Assembly (NCBI RefSeq): GCF_000708675.1 | Contig: NZ_JELR01000002.1 | Coordinates: forward strand, 992,001-1,056,000 | Source of the DNA: Microbulbifer sp. HZ11 | GTDB taxonomy: Bacteria > Pseudomonadota > Gammaproteobacteria > Pseudomonadales > Cellvibrionaceae | DNA length: 64,000 nt | Reading direction: 5' to 3' | Shown: piece after piece, positions 1 to 8,795 of the stretch | How positions within the stretch are numbered: the first letter of the stretch is position 1 | How the letters are laid out: each line of letters begins with the position of its first letter | Program-made: the position numbers and the translations under genes | Notes under the pieces: generated by a model | What the model saw: only the letters and a program-made list of their open reading frames with translations | Database searches by the model: none | Told to the model about the DNA's origin: nothing

Positions 1-116
1 CAGGTGGTTCCGGCGATATTTAGTGGCGGTGCAGGTGCCATTTTCGTCCCACCCTACTCTGCAAGGCTGATTTTTGTTTATTGAAAACAGGACAGTGCGC
101 AGAAGTTAATTGTGAA

Positions 117-140
117 GGTGCTGCTGCCGGTGGCAGCACC
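117..140. repeat. Small perfect hairpin upstream of yeaH
   Basis: GGTGCTGC and GCAGCACC face each other across an 8-nt loop, about 40 bases before the yeaH start. There is no T-run, so it does not look like a simple terminator. The first 180 bases show no convincing coding end; in other gammaproteobacteria the prkA kinase gene usually precedes yeaH, but it is not visible here. The hairpin could mark the prkA-yeaH boundary or affect mRNA stability. Confidence 0.35.
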
Positions 141-180
141 GCCACTCAAGGCCTGAAGATTCCGGGTCCGAGGCAGTACT

Positions 181-1461
181 ATGAGCTACATCATCGACCG
201 TCGCCTGAATGGCAAGAAGAAAAGCACCGTCAATCGCCAACGCTTTTTGCGGCGCTATAAATCCCATATCAAGAAAGCCGTCGGCGAAGCCATGAACAGC
301 CGCTCCATTACCGATATGGGCGCCGGTGAAAAGATCAGCATTCCCACCCGCGACCTCAACGAGCCCATTTTTTCCAATGGCCGTGGCGGCCATATGGAAC
401 AGGTACTTCCGGGTAATAAGGAATTTGTTACCGGCGACCGCATCCCTCGTCCCGGCCAAGGCCAGGGACAGGGGAGCGGAGGCAGTGGCGCCAGTGACAG
501 CGGTGAAGGCATGGATGAATTTGCCTTCCAGATTTCCCAGGAAGAGTTCCTTGAATTTATGTTCGAAGGCCTGGAGCTGCCCAATATGGTCAAGCGAAAG
601 CTCGCCGGGAATGATTCCTTCCAGGTGGTGCGCGCCGGTATCAGTAACGAGGGTACACCCGGCCGTCTGAACGTGGTGCGCTCCATGCGCGCAGCCAATG
701 CGCGGCGTATAGCACTCAGCGGAGGCAAGCGCCGCAATCTCAAATTACTGGAGCAAGAGCTTGAGGTCGAAGAGAACAAGGATCCGGCGCTGCGGGATCA
801 GCGCAAGGTGGATGGACTGCGCCTGAAAATTGAAGAATTGAGAGCGCGGGTAAAACGCATTCCTTTCCTCGACGACTTTGACCTGAAGTACAACCTGCTG
901 GTGAAGCAACCACGCCCCAGCTCAAAGGCCGTGATGTTCTGCCTGATGGATGTATCAGGCTCCATGAACCAGGCCACCAAGGATATGGCGAAGCGGTTTT
1001 TCCTGCTGCTGTATCTATTTCTACAGCGCAGTTACGAATACACCGAGGTGGTTTTTATCCGCCACCACACCAGCGCCAAGGAAGTGGACGAACAGGAATT
1101 CTTCTACTCCCGCGAAACCGGCGGCACCATCGTATCCAGCGCCCTGAAAATGATGCGCGACATTATGCGCGAGCGCTATCCCGCCAGCGAGTGGAACATC
1201 TACGGTGCCCAGGCATCCGACGGCGACAACTGGAATGACGACTCCAGCACCTGCCACAAGATTTTGATCGACGACATCATGCCCCACGTGCAGTACTACT
1301 CCTACGTGGAAATCACTCCGCGAGACCACCAGGCTCTGTGGGATGAATACCAGAGTGTGGCCCATGTGTTCCCGGATCACTTTGCCATGGAACAGATTAT
1401 CGATGTCGGGGACATCTACCCGGTATTCCGCCAATTATTTACTCAGAAGGTTGCCACCTGA
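181..1461 (+). CDS. yeaH: YeaH/YhbH family protein (DUF444) with a von Willebrand A-like domain
   Basis: This 426-residue cytoplasmic protein belongs to the DUF444 (YeaH/YhbH) family, which usually sits in a prkA-yeaH-spoVR cluster linked to stationary-phase or stress signalling. The N-terminus is basic and resembles the family start ([15 protein letters not shown]). A Gly/Gln/Ser-rich low-complexity segment lies near residues 93-110. The second half is VWA-like, with a MIDAS-type DVSGS motif at about residues 257-261, suggesting metal-dependent protein binding. Its stop codon overlaps the next start (TGATG at 1459-1463), so the two genes are translationally coupled. Biochemical function is not established for the family; the family call itself is secure. 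Confidence 0.93.
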   Translation: MSYIIDRRLNGKKKSTVNRQRFLRRYKSHIKKAVGEAMNSRSITDMGAGEKISIPTRDLNEPIFSNGRGGHMEQVLPGNKEFVTGDRIPRPGQGQGQGSGGSGASDSGEGMDEFAFQISQEEFLEFMFEGLELPNMVKRKLAGNDSFQVVRAGISNEGTPGRLNVVRSMRAANARRIALSGGKRRNLKLLEQELEVEENKDPALRDQRKVDGLRLKIEELRARVKRIPFLDDFDLKYNLLVKQPRPSSKAVMFCLMDVSGSMNQATKDMAKRFFLLLYLFLQRSYEYTEVVFIRHHTSAKEVDEQEFFYSRETGGTIVSSALKMMRDIMRERYPASEWNIYGAQASDGDNWNDDSSTCHKILIDDIMPHVQYYSYVEITPRDHQALWDEYQSVAHVFPDHFAMEQIIDVGDIYPVFRQLFTQKVAT

Positions 1462-3023
1462 TGCTCGATACAGCAGTCACTACCAAGCAGCCCATCTCCA
1501 CCACTTCCGAGTGGACCTTCGAACTCATTCAGGAGTACGACCGGGAAATTGCGCTGCTGGCCAAGGAGTTTGGCCTCGACACCTATCCCAATCAGATAGA
1601 AGTCATCAGTTCCGAACAGATGATGGACGCTTACTCCTCCGTAGGTATGCCAGTAGGTTACAACCACTGGTCCTTCGGTAAGCAGTTCATTAGCGTGGAA
1701 AACAATTACCAGCGCGGCCGTATGGGGCTGGCCTACGAGATTGTGATCAACTCCAATCCATGTATTGCCTACCTGATGGAAGAGAACACCATGACCATGC
1801 AGGCGCTGGTGATTGCCCACGCCAGCTACGGTCACAACTCTTTCTTCAAAGGAAACTACCTGTTCCGCACCTGGACCGATGCCAGCAGCATTATCGATTA
1901 CCTGCTGTTTGCAAAAAACTATATCGCCCGCTGCGAAGAGCGCTACGGTGTGGATGAAGTGGAATCCCTGCTGGACAGCTGTCACGCGCTCATGAATTAC
2001 GGTGTAGACCGCTACAAACGCCCCTACCCGATTTCTGCCCACGAGGAAGAGCGCCGCCAGAAAGAGCGCGAGGAATATCGTCAGCGCCAGCTGAATGATC
2101 TCTGGCGCACCATTCCCAAGCTGGGTGCTGGTGACGAGGAGGCGCCGGTACGGCGCTTCCCCGACGAGCCGCAGGAAAACATCCTGTATTTCATCGAAAA
2201 GAATGCGCCGCTACTGGAAAACTGGCAACGGGAACTGGTACGTATTGTGCGCAAAATGGCGCAGTACTTCTATCCACAGCGCCAGACCCAGGTGATGAAC
2301 GAAGGCTGGGCCACTTTCTGGCACTACACTCTGCTGAACGAGCTGCATGCCCGTGGCAAAGTGACCGATGGCTTTATGATGGAGTTCCTCACCAGCCACA
2401 CAAGCGTCATCTATCAGCCACCCTACGACAGCCCCTACTACAACGGTATCAACCCCTACGCGTTGGGCTTCAACATTTTTACCGACCTGCGTCGTATCTG
2501 CGAGAACCCCACCGATGAAGACCGGGCCTGGTTCCCGGATATCGCCGGCACCAACTGGAAGGAAACCCTGCAGTTCGCCATGCGCGACTTCAAAGACGAG
2601 AGCTTTATTCTGCAGTTCCTGTCACCCAAAGTAATGCGGGATATGAAATTGTTCTGCATTTCCGATGACGATCGGGAGAAGGAAATCGAGGTCGGTGCCA
2701 TTCACAATGAGGATGGCTATCGTGAACTGCGGGCAAAGCTGGCGGGTCAGTACAATCTGGGCAACCGCGAGCCGAACATCCAGGTGTATTCCGTGGATAC
2801 ACGCGGTGACCGCTCCATCACCCTGCATCACACCCAACACCAGCGCCGGCCACTGGGCAAAGATACCAGCGAAGTCCTCAAGCATCTGCACCGTCTATGG
2901 GGATTTGACGTGCACCTGCACAGCCTCAACGGTGATGAGATCACCGCAAGTTACCACTGTCCGGAAATGGGAAGAGACCGCTCGGAAGAGGAAGAATCCA
3001 TGCTGGTACCCAAGCCGATCTGA
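1461..3023 (+). CDS. ycgB: SpoVR family protein
   Basis: This 520-residue protein matches the SpoVR/YcgB family over its whole length: an N-terminal WTFELIQEYD block, a central HASYGHNSFFKGN block with conserved histidines, and a WATFWHY motif near residue 283. The family is named after a Bacillus spore-cortex gene but is widespread in non-sporulating bacteria as the partner of PrkA and YeaH. The start overlaps the yeaH stop, so coupling with the upstream gene is clear. No signal peptide or membrane segment is seen. A perfect inverted repeat (AGCCGATC / GATCGGCT) covers the stop codon at 3013-3031. The molecular role is unknown; an association with stationary-phase physiology is family knowledge only. 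Confidence 0.93.
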   Translation: MLDTAVTTKQPISTTSEWTFELIQEYDREIALLAKEFGLDTYPNQIEVISSEQMMDAYSSVGMPVGYNHWSFGKQFISVENNYQRGRMGLAYEIVINSNPCIAYLMEENTMTMQALVIAHASYGHNSFFKGNYLFRTWTDASSIIDYLLFAKNYIARCEERYGVDEVESLLDSCHALMNYGVDRYKRPYPISAHEEERRQKEREEYRQRQLNDLWRTIPKLGAGDEEAPVRRFPDEPQENILYFIEKNAPLLENWQRELVRIVRKMAQYFYPQRQTQVMNEGWATFWHYTLLNELHARGKVTDGFMMEFLTSHTSVIYQPPYDSPYYNGINPYALGFNIFTDLRRICENPTDEDRAWFPDIAGTNWKETLQFAMRDFKDESFILQFLSPKVMRDMKLFCISDDDREKEIEVGAIHNEDGYRELRAKLAGQYNLGNREPNIQVYSVDTRGDRSITLHHTQHQRRPLGKDTSEVLKHLHRLWGFDVHLHSLNGDEITASYHCPEMGRDRSEEEESMLVPKPI

Positions 3024-3083
3024 GATCGGCTTGTGGACTACTATTTTGAACGCCTGAAAGGCGGTGCGGGGGGAACCCCGCCG
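3013..3083. terminator. Convergent hairpins between spoVR and the HTH-receiver gene
   Basis: Two stem-loops lie between the converging genes: AGCCGATC-tga-GATCGGCT over the spoVR stop, and a GC-rich GGCGG...CCGCC stem around 3060-3083. Neither has a long T-run, so termination is plausible but may be inefficient or Rho-assisted. Confidence 0.4.
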
Positions 3084-3087
3084 GTGA

Positions 3088-3651
3088 TCAGGCGTCGAGC
3101 AACAGATTGATGCGTCCCACCAGCTCGCCGCGGTCGCAAGTGGCCGCAACCACAGCATCCGCACCGGCATCCAGCCAGCGCTGCTGATTCGTATCACCTT
3201 CCGGTGCAATCAGCAGAACACTCAAAGAAGAGAATTCGCTGCGCGAGCGCAGCATATCCAGTATCTGAAAACCATTTACACCTTCGAGATTGCAATCCAG
3301 CACCAGCATTGCGGGCTTGCCGCAGGCAAGCATGGCACCCGCGCTGAAGGAGTCGCTGGCCAGATCCACGTCACACCCGGCCTGCTGCAGCTGCTGGCGA
3401 CCGGCAATCATTTCCGGCGAATCGGACACCAGTAGAACCTTGCGTGTGGCACTACCCAGTTCCGCAGGCACCGGCATAGCGTTATCGCGCAGGAAACCGA
3501 CAAAATCCTCCACACAGATGCGGTGGTCACCGCGCCCCGGAAGCTTGTAGGCCTTCAGCTGGCCACGCTCAATCCAGCGGATAACCGTACGGAAATTTAC
3601 CCCACAGTACCGGGCCGCTTCCCCGGTGGTAAGAACATGCACTTCGCTCAT
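3088..3651 (-). CDS. Excisionase-type HTH protein fused to a degenerate receiver domain
   Basis: The protein has an N-terminal helix-turn-helix of the MerR/excisionase (BldC-like) type (TTGEAARYCGVNFRTVIRW) followed by a C-terminal receiver-like domain. I place the start at the internal ATG (3651, MSEVHVLT), giving 187 residues; an ATG at 3669 would add six. The putative phospho-acceptor Asp lies in VLDCNLEG. The usual acidic pair is reduced to VSDSP and the conserved Lys is not obvious (LIAPEG), so phosphorylation may be weak or absent. No histidine kinase is nearby. The AT-rich region 3652-3790 is its probable promoter. It is likely a DNA-binding regulator; target and signal are unknown. 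Confidence 0.82.
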   Translation of the reverse strand: MSEVHVLTTGEAARYCGVNFRTVIRWIERGQLKAYKLPGRGDHRICVEDFVGFLRDNAMPVPAELGSATRKVLLVSDSPEMIAGRQQLQQAGCDVDLASDSFSAGAMLACGKPAMLVLDCNLEGVNGFQILDMLRSRSEFSSLSVLLIAPEGDTNQQRWLDAGADAVVAATCDRGELVGRINLLLDA

Positions 3652-3791
3652 TTTATTACTATCCCCCACGAATCGCGCATTTAGTTATTAATTATGCTGA
3701 ATTAAACCAAATAAACAGGCGTTAATTCTATGCCTATATATATTTAACGAACCAACAGACATATCCCTCAATAAAAGTTTGATAGCCACGG

Positions 3792-3819
3792 TTGACAGTT
3801 ATGACAGGTTAAATAGAAT
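3792..3819 (+). promoter_or_regulatory. Strong sigma-70 promoter for a candidate small RNA
   Basis: A perfect -35 box TTGACA (3792-3797) is followed after 16 nt by TAGAAT (3814-3819), one mismatch from the consensus -10. The predicted start is near 3826. No plus-strand ORF follows before the terminator at 3983-4013, so this promoter most simply drives a non-coding transcript, or a leader for cca with an attenuator. Confidence 0.6.
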
Positions 3820-3825
3820 GGACCA

Positions 3826-4013
3826 TATGTTGTTACAGGTCATTTAACCAGCGACAACAGGCGCCATCTACCTCGATCCTGTAGCCTTTTGTAACGAATT
3901 TCGGGCTACTCCTTTTAGTCGGGTTATTTTGGCGCAAACGAGCTTGTTGGGATTCTCTCTTCACGAATACCCTAAGACCCTGGGCCCCCTTGTAATTTCG
4001 GGGCCTTTTTTTT
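3826..4013 (+). ncRNA. Candidate small RNA (about 190 nt) or attenuated cca leader
   Basis: The interval between the consensus promoter at 3792-3819 and an intrinsic terminator has no credible ORF. The predicted transcript contains a possible stem GTAGCC...GGCTAC around 3880-3908 and ends in the terminator stem. I do not recognise 6S, tmRNA, SRP RNA, RNase P RNA or an Rsm-type multi-GGA RNA in it. The alternative is a leader that attenuates cca, which begins about 170 bases after the terminator. Confidence 0.45.
3983..4013 (+). terminator. Intrinsic terminator of the small-RNA candidate
   Basis: GGCCCC (3983-3988) pairs with GGGGCC (4000-4005) across an 11-nt loop and is followed directly by eight T residues. 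This is a textbook plus-strand Rho-independent terminator with no annotated gene upstream of it on that strand. Confidence 0.75.
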
Positions 4014-4182
4014 ATCTTCCCGACCCTCCAATTTCCTAGTATTTACCTGAGTCGACGCCGTTTCTGGCGCGTTTTATCTCAGGTTTAGCGGCATTTATGG
4101 CACTTTTCGCCTTTTCCCTTCGCTTCCGGCCATTTGCCTCGATCACCGAGGTCATTTCGCCCAGTTCTCCGAGATTCCGCCG

Positions 4183-5412
4183 ATGAAGATCTACCTGGTT
4201 GGCGGCGCGGTCCGCGACAAACTCCTTGAGCGCCCTATTCACGAGCGCGACTGGGTCGTGGTCGGCGCCACCGAAACCGAGATGCGCGAGCGTGGTTTTC
4301 GCCCGGTAGGCAAGGACTTCCCAGTATTCCTGCACCCGGACACCGATGAGGAGTACGCCCTGGCCCGCACCGAACGCAAGAGCGGCCACGGCTACGGCGG
4401 CTTTACCGTCTACGCCAGCCCCGAGGTGACCCTCGAGCAGGATCTGCAACGCCGCGACCTCACCGTCAACGCCATGGCAGAGACCGAGGACGGAGTGATC
4501 GTCGACCCTTACGGCGGACAAGCCGACCTGGCAGCCCGTAAGTTACGCCACGTTTCCGACGCGTTCAGCGAAGATCCCCTGAGAATTCTCCGTGTAGCCC
4601 GCTTTGCCGCGCGCTACGCACCACTGGGTTTTACCGTCGCTGATGAAACACTGACACTAATGCGCACCATGGTGGATGCAGGGGAGGTGGAGCACCTGGT
4701 AGCGGAGCGGGTGTGGAAGGAAGTGAGCCGGGCCCTGACCGAGCCGCGCCCCGACATCTTTATCAGCACACTGCGTGCCTGCGGTGCCCTGGAGATACTG
4801 CTACCGGAGGTCGATCGCCTGTTCGGGGTACCGCAGCCGGCATTGCACCACCCGGAAATCGATACCGGGGACCATATATTGCGCGCACTGCGCCAGGCGC
4901 CGGCGACCCTGCCCGTGCGATTTGCGGTGCTGGTACACGACCTGGGCAAAGGCATTACTCCCCAGGAGGTCCTGCCAAGCCATCGCGGCCACGAGGCCGC
5001 CGGCCTGCCGCTGGTAAAAGCGGTGTGCCAGCGGTTGCGCGTGCCCAACCCGATCACCGCGCTCGCTCTCGGTGTATGTGAGTACCACCTTCACTGCCAC
5101 AAGGCATTTGAATTGCGCCCGCAGACCCTGCTCAAGTTGCTGCGCGCACTGGATGCCCTGCGCAAACCCGAGCGCTTCGAGCAGTTTCTGGAAAGCTGTG
5201 AGGCAGATGCCCGCGGCCGGCTCGGACTGGAAGACCGCGAATACCCCCAGGTGGACTACCTGCGTGCCGCCCGGAAAGCCGCCGCCAACGTGGACCCTCA
5301 GGCCCTGATCGCCGAAGGCTTCGCCGGGGCCGAACTGGGTAAAGCACTGGACCGCGCGCGCCTGCAGGCACTTGCGCACCTAAAGGGTAGCTACGGCGCC
5401 CCTCAGGTTTAA
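4183..5412 (+). CDS. cca: Multifunctional CCA-adding tRNA nucleotidyltransferase with HD domain
   Basis: This 409-residue enzyme adds or repairs the 3' CCA of tRNAs. The start [15 protein letters not shown] and the [26 protein letters not shown] and [10 protein letters not shown] blocks match the class II nucleotidyltransferase core of the gammaproteobacterial enzyme, including the flexible-loop and nucleotide-selection region. An HD phosphohydrolase motif (LVHDLGKG, about residues 250-257) marks the long form with 2'-nucleotidase/phosphatase and phosphodiesterase activity in E. coli. Length agrees with the family (about 410). It is followed 36 bases later by the SDR gene. A terminator lies upstream at 3983-4013, so it probably has its own promoter or a regulated leader. 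Confidence 0.96.
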   Translation: MKIYLVGGAVRDKLLERPIHERDWVVVGATETEMRERGFRPVGKDFPVFLHPDTDEEYALARTERKSGHGYGGFTVYASPEVTLEQDLQRRDLTVNAMAETEDGVIVDPYGGQADLAARKLRHVSDAFSEDPLRILRVARFAARYAPLGFTVADETLTLMRTMVDAGEVEHLVAERVWKEVSRALTEPRPDIFISTLRACGALEILLPEVDRLFGVPQPALHHPEIDTGDHILRALRQAPATLPVRFAVLVHDLGKGITPQEVLPSHRGHEAAGLPLVKAVCQRLRVPNPITALALGVCEYHLHCHKAFELRPQTLLKLLRALDALRKPERFEQFLESCEADARGRLGLEDREYPQVDYLRAARKAAANVDPQALIAEGFAGAELGKALDRARLQALAHLKGSYGAPQV

Positions 5413-5448
5413 CCCCCGCCCCCGGCAATCCATCCAAGGAGCATCACA

Positions 5449-6174
5449 ATGGCCACAGTCCTGATCACCGGCGCCGCCGCCCGCCTCGGCCGCGCCATTG
5501 CCGAAGAGCTGCACCGGGACCACCAGGTCATCATTCATTATCGGCAATCCGCCCGGGCCGCCCTGGCGCTGGTAGACACACTGAATCAGCGCCGTGCCGG
5601 TTCCGCCGCCGCGGTTCAAAGCCGTCTCGCCGGAGCAGAGGACTGCCAGCAGCTGGCGGATTCCGCCCTGGCCTGCTTTGGCGAGATTACCGCACTGGTC
5701 AACAATGCCTCTGCGTTCTATCCCACCCCCATTGGCGACGCCACCGAACAGCAGTGGGAAGAGCTGATGGGCAGCAACCTCAAGGCCCCGTTCTTTCTCA
5801 GCCAGGCGCTGGCTCCCGCGCTGGCGGAACAGAGTGGCTGCATCGTCAATCTTGCGGATATCCACGCGGACAAGCCCATGCCCAGCCACCCAATTTACAG
5901 CTCGGCCAAGGCCGGCCTAGTGATGTTGACCAAGAGCCTGGCACGAGAACTGGCACCGAGGGTACGTGTGAATGCGGTGGCGCCCGGGGCAATTCTGTGG
6001 CCAGAACAGGAGGGTGAAGGCTATAACAAGGAACAGATACTGGCGCGCATCCCAATGCAGCGCAGCGGTGACCCGACAGACATCGCCCGAACCGTGCGCT
6101 TTCTGGTCGCTGACGCCCCCTACATCACTGGTCAGGTGATTGCCGTCGATGGCGGTCGCAGCCTGAATATTTGA
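5449..6174 (+). CDS. Pteridine-reductase-like short-chain dehydrogenase (SDR)
   Basis: This 241-residue classical SDR resembles PTR1/FolM-type pteridine reductases. The cofactor motif TGAAARLGRA replaces the usual TGxxxGxG, followed by HYRQSA, a typical NADPH-type pteridine reductase pattern. NNASAFYPTP, and catalytic Tyr and Lys in YSSAKAG, are present, and the C-terminus PYITGQVIAVDGGRSLNI is typical. It would reduce dihydropteridines or dihydromonapterin with NADPH. folB and folK lie about 2-3 kb downstream on the opposite strand, which fits a folate/pterin neighbourhood. A ribosome site AAGGAG lies just upstream of the ATG. A generic SDR with another substrate cannot be excluded. Confidence 0.86.
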   Translation: MATVLITGAAARLGRAIAEELHRDHQVIIHYRQSARAALALVDTLNQRRAGSAAAVQSRLAGAEDCQQLADSALACFGEITALVNNASAFYPTPIGDATEQQWEELMGSNLKAPFFLSQALAPALAEQSGCIVNLADIHADKPMPSHPIYSSAKAGLVMLTKSLARELAPRVRVNAVAPGAILWPEQEGEGYNKEQILARIPMQRSGDPTDIARTVRFLVADAPYITGQVIAVDGGRSLNI

Positions 6175-6207
6175 GTTGTTTACACGTTTAGCGCCCGAGG
6201 TATTTCA

Positions 6208-6783
6208 GTGAGCGAAAAACAGTTTATTTCTGCCCAGTCCCTGCTGGACGATTCCTATACCCTGGCTCTGAAAGTCGTGGAAAGCGGCTTTCGGCCGGAC
6301 TACATCGTCGGCGTCTGGCGCGGCGGCGCCCCCATTGGTATTGCGGTTCAGGAGATGTTCGACTTTCTCGGTTTTCACGCCGACCATATCGCTATCCGCA
6401 CATCGTCTTACTACGGTGTCGATCAACGCCAGAAAGACGTGAAGGTGCACGGCCTCACTTATCTGATCAAGCAGGTCGAATCCCATGAGAAAATGCTGAT
6501 CGTGGACGACGTGTACGATACCGGGCTGAGTATCCAGCAGGCGATCAAAGATATGCAGAAAGCCTGCAAAAAGAACACACCGGAAATCCGCATCGCCTGC
6601 CCCTACTTCAAACCCAGCCGCAACCAGACAGAAATGGAGCCGCACTACTACCTGCACGAGACCGATCAATGGCTGGTGTTCCCCCACGAGCTGCAGGGTT
6701 TGAGCGAGAAAGAAATCCTCGAAAACAAGCCGGAGCTGCGCAAGCACGAGGCGCTGCTGCGCAGACTCAAGAACGGCGGTTGA
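6208..6783 (+). CDS. Phosphoribosyltransferase (hypoxanthine/xanthine-guanine type)
   Basis: This 191-residue type I phosphoribosyltransferase has the PRPP-binding loop MLIVDDVYDTGLS at about residues 93-105 and an early YIVGVWRGGAPIG segment for pyrophosphate binding. It resembles bacterial purine phosphoribosyltransferases that salvage hypoxanthine or guanine, but the specificity hood is not diagnostic by eye. Translation starts at GTG (6208); an ATG alternative would remove the first beta-strand. It lies 33 bases after the SDR gene and is likely co-transcribed. A palindromic repeat follows at 6789. Confidence 0.85.
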   Translation: MSEKQFISAQSLLDDSYTLALKVVESGFRPDYIVGVWRGGAPIGIAVQEMFDFLGFHADHIAIRTSSYYGVDQRQKDVKVHGLTYLIKQVESHEKMLIVDDVYDTGLSIQQAIKDMQKACKKNTPEIRIACPYFKPSRNQTEMEPHYYLHETDQWLVFPHELQGLSEKEILENKPELRKHEALLRRLKNGG

Positions 6784-6788
6784 TTGTT

Positions 6789-6881
6789 GGTGGATGCGCT
6801 GCGCTTATCCACCCTACAAAACTCGCGCCCTGCAGGCGAACTTTCGAGCACTCCGCGCCGTTCGCCTGCAAAGCAGGCCTC
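6789..6881. repeat. Dispersed palindromic repeats, copy 1
   Basis: An imperfect palindrome built on GGTGGATGCGCTGCGCTTA followed by TCCACC occupies 6789-6813. It is followed by two inverted GC-rich arms, CCCTGCAGGCGAA (near 6828-6840) and TTCGCCTGCAAAGCAGG (6861-6877). The same pair of modules recurs in the same order at 8138-8259. This is the layout of REP/BIME-type intergenic elements. Confidence 0.7.
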
Positions 6882-7009
6882 TATCTCAAGTGGTATCAAA
6901 AACTATCGCGAGAGCGGAAATATCAACGCCCTTTACGCTTACGATAATCCCGTGACGCTGCGGTACGCGCTACAGTGCCCCGACTGTATTGCATCAACCG
7001 GAGCCAATC

Positions 7010-8122
7010 ATGAGCCATTCCCTCGATAGCCTGCTGCGTCCCTTCGAGCACAAATCTCTCAAGCTGCGCAACCGCGTCGCCATGGCCCCCATGACCCGCA
7101 CCGCCTCGCCGGGCTATGTACCCAATGACCAGGTAGCCGGCTACTACCGCCGCCGCGCCGAGGGCGAGGTGGGCCTGATCATTACCGAAGGCACTTTTGT
7201 CGGCCACCCCGCTGCCAACGGTTACGAAAATGTGCCGGCCATTTACGGCGATGAAGCCATGGCCGGCTGGAAAAAAGTCGTGGATGAAGTACACACAGCG
7301 GGCGGCCAGATTATTCCGCAACTGTGGCATGTGGGCGCGGTACGCAAGGAAGGTACAGGCCCGGATAAATCCTTCCCCGCCCATTCCCCTTCCGGTCTGT
7401 TCAAACCGGGCAAGCCTAACGGACAGGCGATGGGCAAACAGGATATCCAGGACACTATCAAAGCCTTCGCCGATTCCGCCCTTGCCGCCAAGCAGGCTGG
7501 CTTCGATGGTGTCGAGATTCACGGCGCCCACGGCTATCTGGTAGACCAGTTTTTCTGGGAAGGCACCAATGTGCGCGACGACGAGTACGGTGGCTCACTG
7601 GAAAACCGCACCCGTTTCGCGGTGGAAATCGTGGAAGCCGTGCGCGATGCCGTGGGTGAGGACTTCGCCATCGTGCTGCGCTACTCCCAGTGGAAACAGC
7701 AGGATTACGAAGCGCGCCTCGCCCGTACCCCGCAGGAACTGGAGCGCTTCCTGAAGCCGCTGGTGAATGCCGGTGTGGACATCTTCCACGCCTCCACAAG
7801 ACGTTTCTGGGTGCCGGAATTTGAAGGTTCCGATATGAACCTGGCGGGCTGGACCAAGGAGCTCACCGGCAAGCCGGTCATCTCCGTGGGCAGCGTTGGC
7901 CTGGATGACGACTTTATCGGCGGCAACAACCAGGGCATGGGCGGTACCGCCAACCCCACCGGCCTGGACGAGCTGGTACGCCGGATGGATAACAGCGAGT
8001 TCGACATGATCGCCGTAGGCCGCGCGCTGCTGCAGGATCCAAACTGGCTGCAGAAGGTGAAAGATGGGCGCGAAGAGGAGATTGTGCCGTTTACCAAGGA
8101 GGCGCTGGCGAGCTTGAGCTGA
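7010..8122 (+). CDS. NADH:flavin oxidoreductase, Old Yellow Enzyme family
   Basis: This 370-residue FMN-dependent ene-reductase-type protein reduces activated C=C bonds such as enones and quinones, and possibly nitro compounds. The ATG at 7010 (MSHSLDSLLRPFEHKSLKLRNRVAMAPM) fits the family start better than the TTG at 6989. Key motifs are RNRVAMAPMTR, the substrate-binding pair in EIHGAHGYLVDQFFW, and the EYGGSLENRTRF signature. The phosphate-binding glycine segment is near SVGSVGLDDDFI. It is cytoplasmic and apparently monocistronic, bracketed by palindromic repeats. The physiological substrate cannot be read from sequence. It is not a 2,4-dienoyl-CoA reductase, because the Fe-S and FAD domains of that larger enzyme are missing. 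Confidence 0.92.
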   Translation: MSHSLDSLLRPFEHKSLKLRNRVAMAPMTRTASPGYVPNDQVAGYYRRRAEGEVGLIITEGTFVGHPAANGYENVPAIYGDEAMAGWKKVVDEVHTAGGQIIPQLWHVGAVRKEGTGPDKSFPAHSPSGLFKPGKPNGQAMGKQDIQDTIKAFADSALAAKQAGFDGVEIHGAHGYLVDQFFWEGTNVRDDEYGGSLENRTRFAVEIVEAVRDAVGEDFAIVLRYSQWKQQDYEARLARTPQELERFLKPLVNAGVDIFHASTRRFWVPEFEGSDMNLAGWTKELTGKPVISVGSVGLDDDFIGGNNQGMGGTANPTGLDELVRRMDNSEFDMIAVGRALLQDPNWLQKVKDGREEEIVPFTKEALASLS

Positions 8123-8137
8123 GTCGTTCAAATCCGA

Positions 8138-8260
8138 GTGGTGGATGCGCTGCGCTTATCCACACTACAGCGCACTTTCTACCACGCATTCTGTAGGAGC
8201 CTGCCCTGCAGGCGAACGATCGAACACCTCGAACTACTCGCCTGCAAACAGGCTCCTACG
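8138..8260. repeat. Dispersed palindromic repeats, copy 2 (REP-like pair)
   Basis: The module GTGGATGCGCTGCGCTTATC recurs at 8140-8160, then two nearly complementary arms beginning GTAGGAGCCTGCCCTGCAGG (8193-8215) and ending CAAACAGGCTCCTAC (8244-8259). Inverted arms of about 23 nt separated by about 20 nt can form a long hairpin. The GTAGGAGC...GCTCCTAC ends resemble REP elements of pseudomonads. Confidence 0.75.
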
Positions 8261-8294
8261 AACACACGATAAGAGCACGATAATAATCGGCACT

Positions 8295-8792
8295 TTATTG
8301 CACTGGCCAGTCAAACTCCACCGGCCACAAATTTTGCGAAGTCTGATCGTAAGCTTCCCACAATTGCTGATAGGTTTTCCCTTCGAGCGGGTGCTCGGTA
8401 TCCGGAGCCAGTTCGGATAAAGGCAGTAACACAAACGCATTCTTGAGAATCTCGCCCCGCGGCAACTTAACACCATCCACTTCGCCGGTGAGATCATCAA
8501 AAGTCAGGATATCGATATCCAGTGTGCGCGCGCTGAACTTCGGACCACTGCGCAGGCGGCCGTTGGCATCCTCGATATCACGTAGCTTTGATGCCAGCCC
8601 GCCCACCGACAATTCGGTTTCAATGGCGGCGACCAGGTTATAGAAGTTGTCGCCGTCGAAGCCTACCGCTTCACTTTCGTACACCTGCGACATTTTCAGA
8701 TCACCAAACGCTTCCACCAGCGCGTCGAGACCGGCGCTCAGGTGTTTTTCACGATCGATATTACTGCCGAGACTCAGGTAGACGGTCGCCAT
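8295..8792 (-). CDS. folK: 2-amino-4-hydroxy-6-hydroxymethyldihydropteridine diphosphokinase
   Basis: This 165-residue HPPK transfers pyrophosphate from ATP to 6-hydroxymethyl-7,8-dihydropterin in folate synthesis. The start MATVYLSLGSNIDREKHL is the classical HPPK N-terminus. Substrate-binding and catalytic elements follow: YESEAVGFDGDNFYN, RSGPKFSARTLDIDILTFDD (the R-x-x-R-x-x-DxD type signature) and LPLSELAPD. Length matches the family (about 160). It begins three bases after the folB stop and forms a compact minus-strand cluster with folB and tsaD. Confidence 0.95.
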   Translation of the reverse strand: MATVYLSLGSNIDREKHLSAGLDALVEAFGDLKMSQVYESEAVGFDGDNFYNLVAAIETELSVGGLASKLRDIEDANGRLRSGPKFSARTLDIDILTFDDLTGEVDGVKLPRGEILKNAFVLLPLSELAPDTEHPLEGKTYQQLWEAYDQTSQNLWPVEFDWPVQ

Positions 8793-8795
8793 GAT

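Noticed and set aside
1-180. End of a prkA gene
   Set aside because: None of the three frames gives a recognisable PrkA C-terminus; the gene may end before the window or be absent.
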